From positions 1-7,009 of the forward strand of contig JAFXFY010000139.1 of the NCBI GenBank assembly GCA_017513365.1: 7,009 nucleotides of DNA. Reading direction: 5' to 3'. This document shows, piece after piece, positions 5,122-7,009 of the stretch. This stretch comes from Alphaproteobacteria bacterium. GTDB lineage: Bacteria; Pseudomonadota; Alphaproteobacteria; CAAHEQ01; UBA3637. Position 1 is the first letter of the stretch, and the number at the start of each line of letters is the position of its first letter. Below the pieces are notes generated by a model, which saw only the letters and a program-made list of their open reading frames with translations, did no database searches and had not been told where the DNA came from. The translations under genes and the position numbers were made by a program.

Positions 5122-5577
5122 TCAAAGCTCGCGAAAGCGGGCTTTTTTATTCGTTGATCTTGAGGTATGCAATTTGATTTTTTTTGGTTTTTGTATTCGT
5201 ACTTTATCCGGATATGAAACATAGTCATTTTGTTCTCGGTAATCCATAAAAATCCACTTATTTTTTTGAATGTCCGATAATTCAGGGAGCTTCACCAAGG
5301 ATGGCAACTCATCGTAAATTAATAAGCAAGCCTGCCTTTCGGGCGTTTCATCCGTAAAAGACAGAATATGTTTTTTCCGGTAAAAAATATCTAATGTGGC
5401 CTCATTATTGTTATGTGAATTCATATCTATTTGGATTGTTTCTTTACCACAGGCTAAAAACCAACCGTTGTGTTGTTGACAAAACAGCAAGGGATGACCG
5501 ATTATTTTTAAAACAAGTTGATGGTCGGCATTTAAGATATTTATACCATCTTTATCACGATTATGAATGAATTTCAT
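5122..5577 (-). CDS. Unrecognised 151-aa protein convergent with secB
   Basis: I do not recognise this protein. From ATG 5577 it has 151 residues: a mixed alpha/beta-looking body (MKFIHNRDKDGINIL at the start, WFLACGKETIQIDM at 39-52, KWIFMDYREQNDYVSY at 107-122) and a strongly basic tail from about 125 (KVRIQKPKKIKLH, then RSTNKKARFREL). Cysteines are at 33, 43 and 84. There is no signal peptide or membrane span, so it is probably cytoplasmic; the basic tail could bind nucleic acid or ribosomes, which is a guess. ATG 5577 is chosen over ATG 5583 because AAAGG lies 8 bases before the former and only 2 before the latter. A TTGACA/TATTTT promoter supports a real gene. Its stop codon and last codons fall inside the secB terminator, so the two transcripts overlap tail to tail. 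Confidence 0.78.
   Translation of the reverse strand: MKFIHNRDKDGINILNADHQLVLKIIGHPLLFCQQHNGWFLACGKETIQIDMNSHNNNEATLDIFYRKKHILSFTDETPERQACLLIYDELPSLVKLPELSDIQKNKWIFMDYREQNDYVSYPDKVRIQKPKKIKLHTSRSTNKKARFREL
5124..5148 (+). terminator. Rho-independent terminator of secB
   Basis: A 9-bp stem (5124-5132 with 5137-5145, one G-T wobble) closed by a GAAA tetraloop of the GNRA type, with the T-run at 5143-5148. The reverse strand of the hairpin is followed by TGATTTT, so weak activity in the other direction is possible. The hairpin lies inside the last codons of the convergent gene. Confidence 0.92.
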
Positions 5578-5585
5578 GGGCATTT

Positions 5586-5590
5586 CCTTT
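5586..5590 (-). promoter_or_regulatory. Ribosome binding site deciding the start of the 151-aa gene
   Basis: AAAGG on the minus strand, 8 bases before ATG 5577. The other in-frame ATG (5583) is too close to it. Confidence 0.65.
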
Positions 5591-5616
5591 GTTCAAGCAT
5601 AATGGTTACACTTTTA

Positions 5617-5645
5617 AAAATATGGTATTTTTTACTAATTGTCAA
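5617..5645 (-). promoter_or_regulatory. Sigma-70 type promoter of the 151-aa gene
   Basis: TTGACA (5640-5645), 17 bases, TATTTT (5617-5622) on the minus strand. The predicted start is near 5610. The 13 bases AAAAATATTGACA, including the -35, are identical to those in the promoter of the 70-aa gene (735-747). Confidence 0.68.
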
Positions 5646-5696
5646 TATTTTTCATTCAAAAGGATAAAAATTTCATACTCAGCCTTAAAATAAAGA

Positions 5697-5726
5697 TTGA
5701 TTTTTGTATCCAATTCATACTATGAT
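5697..5726 (+). promoter_or_regulatory. Candidate promoter of the SNase-like gene and tsaE
   Basis: TTGATT (5697-5702), 18 bases, TATGAT (5721-5726). The predicted start is near 5733, leaving a leader of about 19 bases with a strong ribosome site. Weaker than the other promoters in the window. Confidence 0.5.
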
Positions 5727-5740
5727 AAAAAGAAAAGAAC

Positions 5741-5747
5741 AGGAGGG
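5741..5747 (+). promoter_or_regulatory. Strong ribosome binding site deciding the SNase-like start
   Basis: AGGAGGG, 4 bases before ATG 5752 and the best Shine-Dalgarno match in the window. It excludes the more upstream in-frame start at 5704, which would lie within the predicted promoter. Confidence 0.85.
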
Positions 5748-5751
5748 TATT

Positions 5752-6684
5752 ATGTGGCTGAGAATTACCTTATGGGCAATGTTGTTAGGGTCCGTTATTA
5801 TGGGATATTTCGGATACAAAACCGGTTCGGCTATGACGACGTTTGTAGGAATGGGAGCTATTGTCTTTATTGGCTTTTTATTGTTCTTTTTGGCAAAAAT
5901 GACGTTAACGGCCGGGTTAGTATTCATAAAAGTTGTTGTGATTATCTTGTTAATCGGTGGGGTTATTTTACTTTGTGTGCGTGGGTGCACTCTCATGTGG
6001 CAAACAGGTCAATCGGCGGTTCAGACAACGACTACGGCTTTTTATGAAGCTAAGGAAAAATCTTTTGGTATTCCTGGTAAACTAGATACAACGTCCTCCT
6101 CTTGGTGGGGAAAAATTAAAGGTGTTTTTGCTGGAAATTCAACAACTACTCAAGCCCTAGAACCCTCAAAAATAAAAACAACGTCTCAAAAGGAAGAAAC
6201 AGTTCCTCCTGAACCCCAAATAATGACGGGAACGGTATCAAAGGTTTTGTCCGGAACGATGTTTGTGATGAATAAAACGACTTTAAAATTATATGGCATT
6301 GATACACCGGATATGTCTCAAACATGTTTAACAAAACGCAGTGAAAAATATCCTTGTGGCCGCACGGCAAAGAAAAAATTGGAAAAATTATTATTCAACA
6401 AAACAGTTTCTTGTCAATTAATTGCGCCGTATGCGCCTTCAAAGTTCTACGCCATTTGTGAAATTCAAGGATATGATGTCGGTGCCACAATGGTATCAGT
6501 TGGCTGGGCTGTTGCCGATAGAAAGGTATCAGATGTCTATATTCCTTATGAAAATCAGGCTCGTCAAAAAGATGAGGGGTTGTGGAGTGGTAAATTTGTG
6601 GCCCCTTGGGAGTATAGACAAAGTAAGACAGGATATGTTGCACCACATAAGGAAGGTGGCTTTTTAAAAGGATTATTTAAATGA
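5752..6684 (+). CDS. Membrane-anchored staphylococcal-nuclease-like protein
   Basis: A 310-residue protein from ATG 5752. Three hydrophobic spans fill the N-terminus (about 5-22, 27-48, 54-76). A low-complexity linker rich in Thr, Ser and Trp (about 85-157) follows, then a thermonuclease (SNase) fold domain at about 158-289, ending in the family-typical GLWSGKFVAPWEYR (276-289). With the N-terminus inside, three spans put the SNase domain in the periplasm. Four cysteines at 192, 202, 221 and 236 sit where secreted members carry disulfides, which agrees. The catalytic set looks altered: the DGDT motif reads SGTM (167-170), the Arg before GID is Lys179, the Glu of the PE motif is Asp187, and the YGR arginine aligns with Lys231; Asp184 is kept. 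It may be a binding rather than a cutting domain. The stop overlaps the tsaE start (ATGA). Confidence 0.88.
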   Translation: MWLRITLWAMLLGSVIMGYFGYKTGSAMTTFVGMGAIVFIGFLLFFLAKMTLTAGLVFIKVVVIILLIGGVILLCVRGCTLMWQTGQSAVQTTTTAFYEAKEKSFGIPGKLDTTSSSWWGKIKGVFAGNSTTTQALEPSKIKTTSQKEETVPPEPQIMTGTVSKVLSGTMFVMNKTTLKLYGIDTPDMSQTCLTKRSEKYPCGRTAKKKLEKLLFNKTVSCQLIAPYAPSKFYAICEIQGYDVGATMVSVGWAVADRKVSDVYIPYENQARQKDEGLWSGKFVAPWEYRQSKTGYVAPHKEGGFLKGLFK

Positions 6685-7009
6685 GTGTATTTATCTCCCA
6701 CAATGAACAAGAAACATTGGAATTTGCGGTCAATTTCGCAAAAACATTAAAGGTTGGTGATATTGTTGCCTTACATGGTACATTAGGGGTTGGCAAGACC
6801 GCTTTTACACGAGGTGTTATCCAATCTTTAATCGGACAAAAAGAAGTTCCCAGCCCGACTTTTACCTTACTGCAAACTTATGAAACACCGAATTTTGACA
6901 TTTATCATTTTGATATGTATCGGTTAAAATCACCTCAGGAAGCCTATGAAATCGGTATTGAAGATGCCTTTGCCGAAGGGGTATCTTTGATAGAATGGCC
7001 GGAAAAAAT
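6681..7009 (+). CDS. tsaE: tRNA t6A biosynthesis ATPase TsaE, 3' end beyond window
   Basis: The first 109 codons of TsaE (YjeE family), the ATPase that drives turnover of the TsaBD complex in t6A synthesis at A37 of tRNA. The family is usually about 150 residues, so most of the protein is present. Motifs are the P-loop GTLGVGKT (33-40; the family norm is GDLGAGKT), the switch-like SPTFTL (58-63), YHFDMYRL (75-82) with Asp78, and IEWPEK (104-109), a hallmark in which the Glu and Trp are highly conserved. The start is the ATG of an ATGA overlap with the SNase-like gene, with AAAAGGA 8 bases upstream, so translation is likely coupled. It probably shares the promoter near 5697-5726. In many Alphaproteobacteria a phosphotransferase gene follows tsaE; that lies outside this window. 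Confidence 0.97.
   Translation, partial: MSVFISHNEQETLEFAVNFAKTLKVGDIVALHGTLGVGKTAFTRGVIQSLIGQKEVPSPTFTLLQTYETPNFDIYHFDMYRLKSPQEAYEIGIEDAFAEGVSLIEWPEK

Noticed and set aside
5704..5751. A 16-residue N-terminal extension of the SNase-like protein.
   Set aside because: The first codon is TTG without a ribosome site and lies within the predicted promoter, while AGGAGGG precedes ATG 5752.
5715..6667. Several frames of 74-116 codons on both strands within the SNase-like gene.
   Set aside because: The SNase-like frame has a recognisable domain and a strong ribosome site; the others have neither.
1..7009. Defence system, mobile element or CRISPR content.
   Set aside because: There is no array-like repeat spacing, no transposase or integrase motif and no terminal inverted repeats; the recognised genes are housekeeping.

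Overview
The window is ordinary bacterial chromosome from an AT-rich, Gram-negative organism that uses the standard code (UGA is a stop). SecB next to a Tim44/TimA-like gene, a lipoprotein lytic transglycosylase MltA and a small Smr-domain gene is, from memory, an arrangement typical of Alphaproteobacteria. The low GC suggests an AT-rich lineage, such as an uncultured gut or host-associated alphaproteobacterium; the genus cannot be told from this window.

Layout. Positions 1-1040, minus strand: three unrecognised genes, namely a truncated helical protein at the left edge, a 70-aa protein with a near-consensus promoter, and a 40-aa single-span membrane protein too short for usual gene callers. 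Positions 1125-1538, minus: trxA as a self-contained unit with its own promoter and a rho-independent terminator. Positions 1546-4547, minus: a compact operon timA-mltA-smr-tsaD with overlaps of 4-8 bases or an 8-base gap. Positions 4548-4641: a divergent promoter region in which the timA operon and secB promoters share a TATATATATA core. Positions 4642-5148, plus: secB and its terminator. Positions 5122-5577, minus: an unrecognised 151-aa gene converging on secB, whose last codons lie inside the secB terminator. Positions 5752-7009, plus: a membrane-anchored staphylococcal-nuclease-like protein overlapping the start of tsaE, which runs off the right edge.

How the genes fit together. Two themes recur. 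One is the cell envelope and protein export: SecB chaperone, TimA-like adaptor, MltA murein hydrolase and perhaps the membrane SNase-like protein. The other is the tRNA t6A modification pathway: TsaD and TsaE, about 4 kb apart and each the distal member of an overlapping gene pair. The known genes are not a new system. The least conventional items are the SNase-like domain, in which most catalytic positions are substituted; the 40-aa membrane peptide; and a 17-base element shared by the 3' ends of trxA and secB.

No tRNA, rRNA, CRISPR array, insertion sequence or phage gene was seen. The longest stretch without a gene is 678-917 (240 bases); apart from the promoter at 712-740 it shows only AT-rich sequence.
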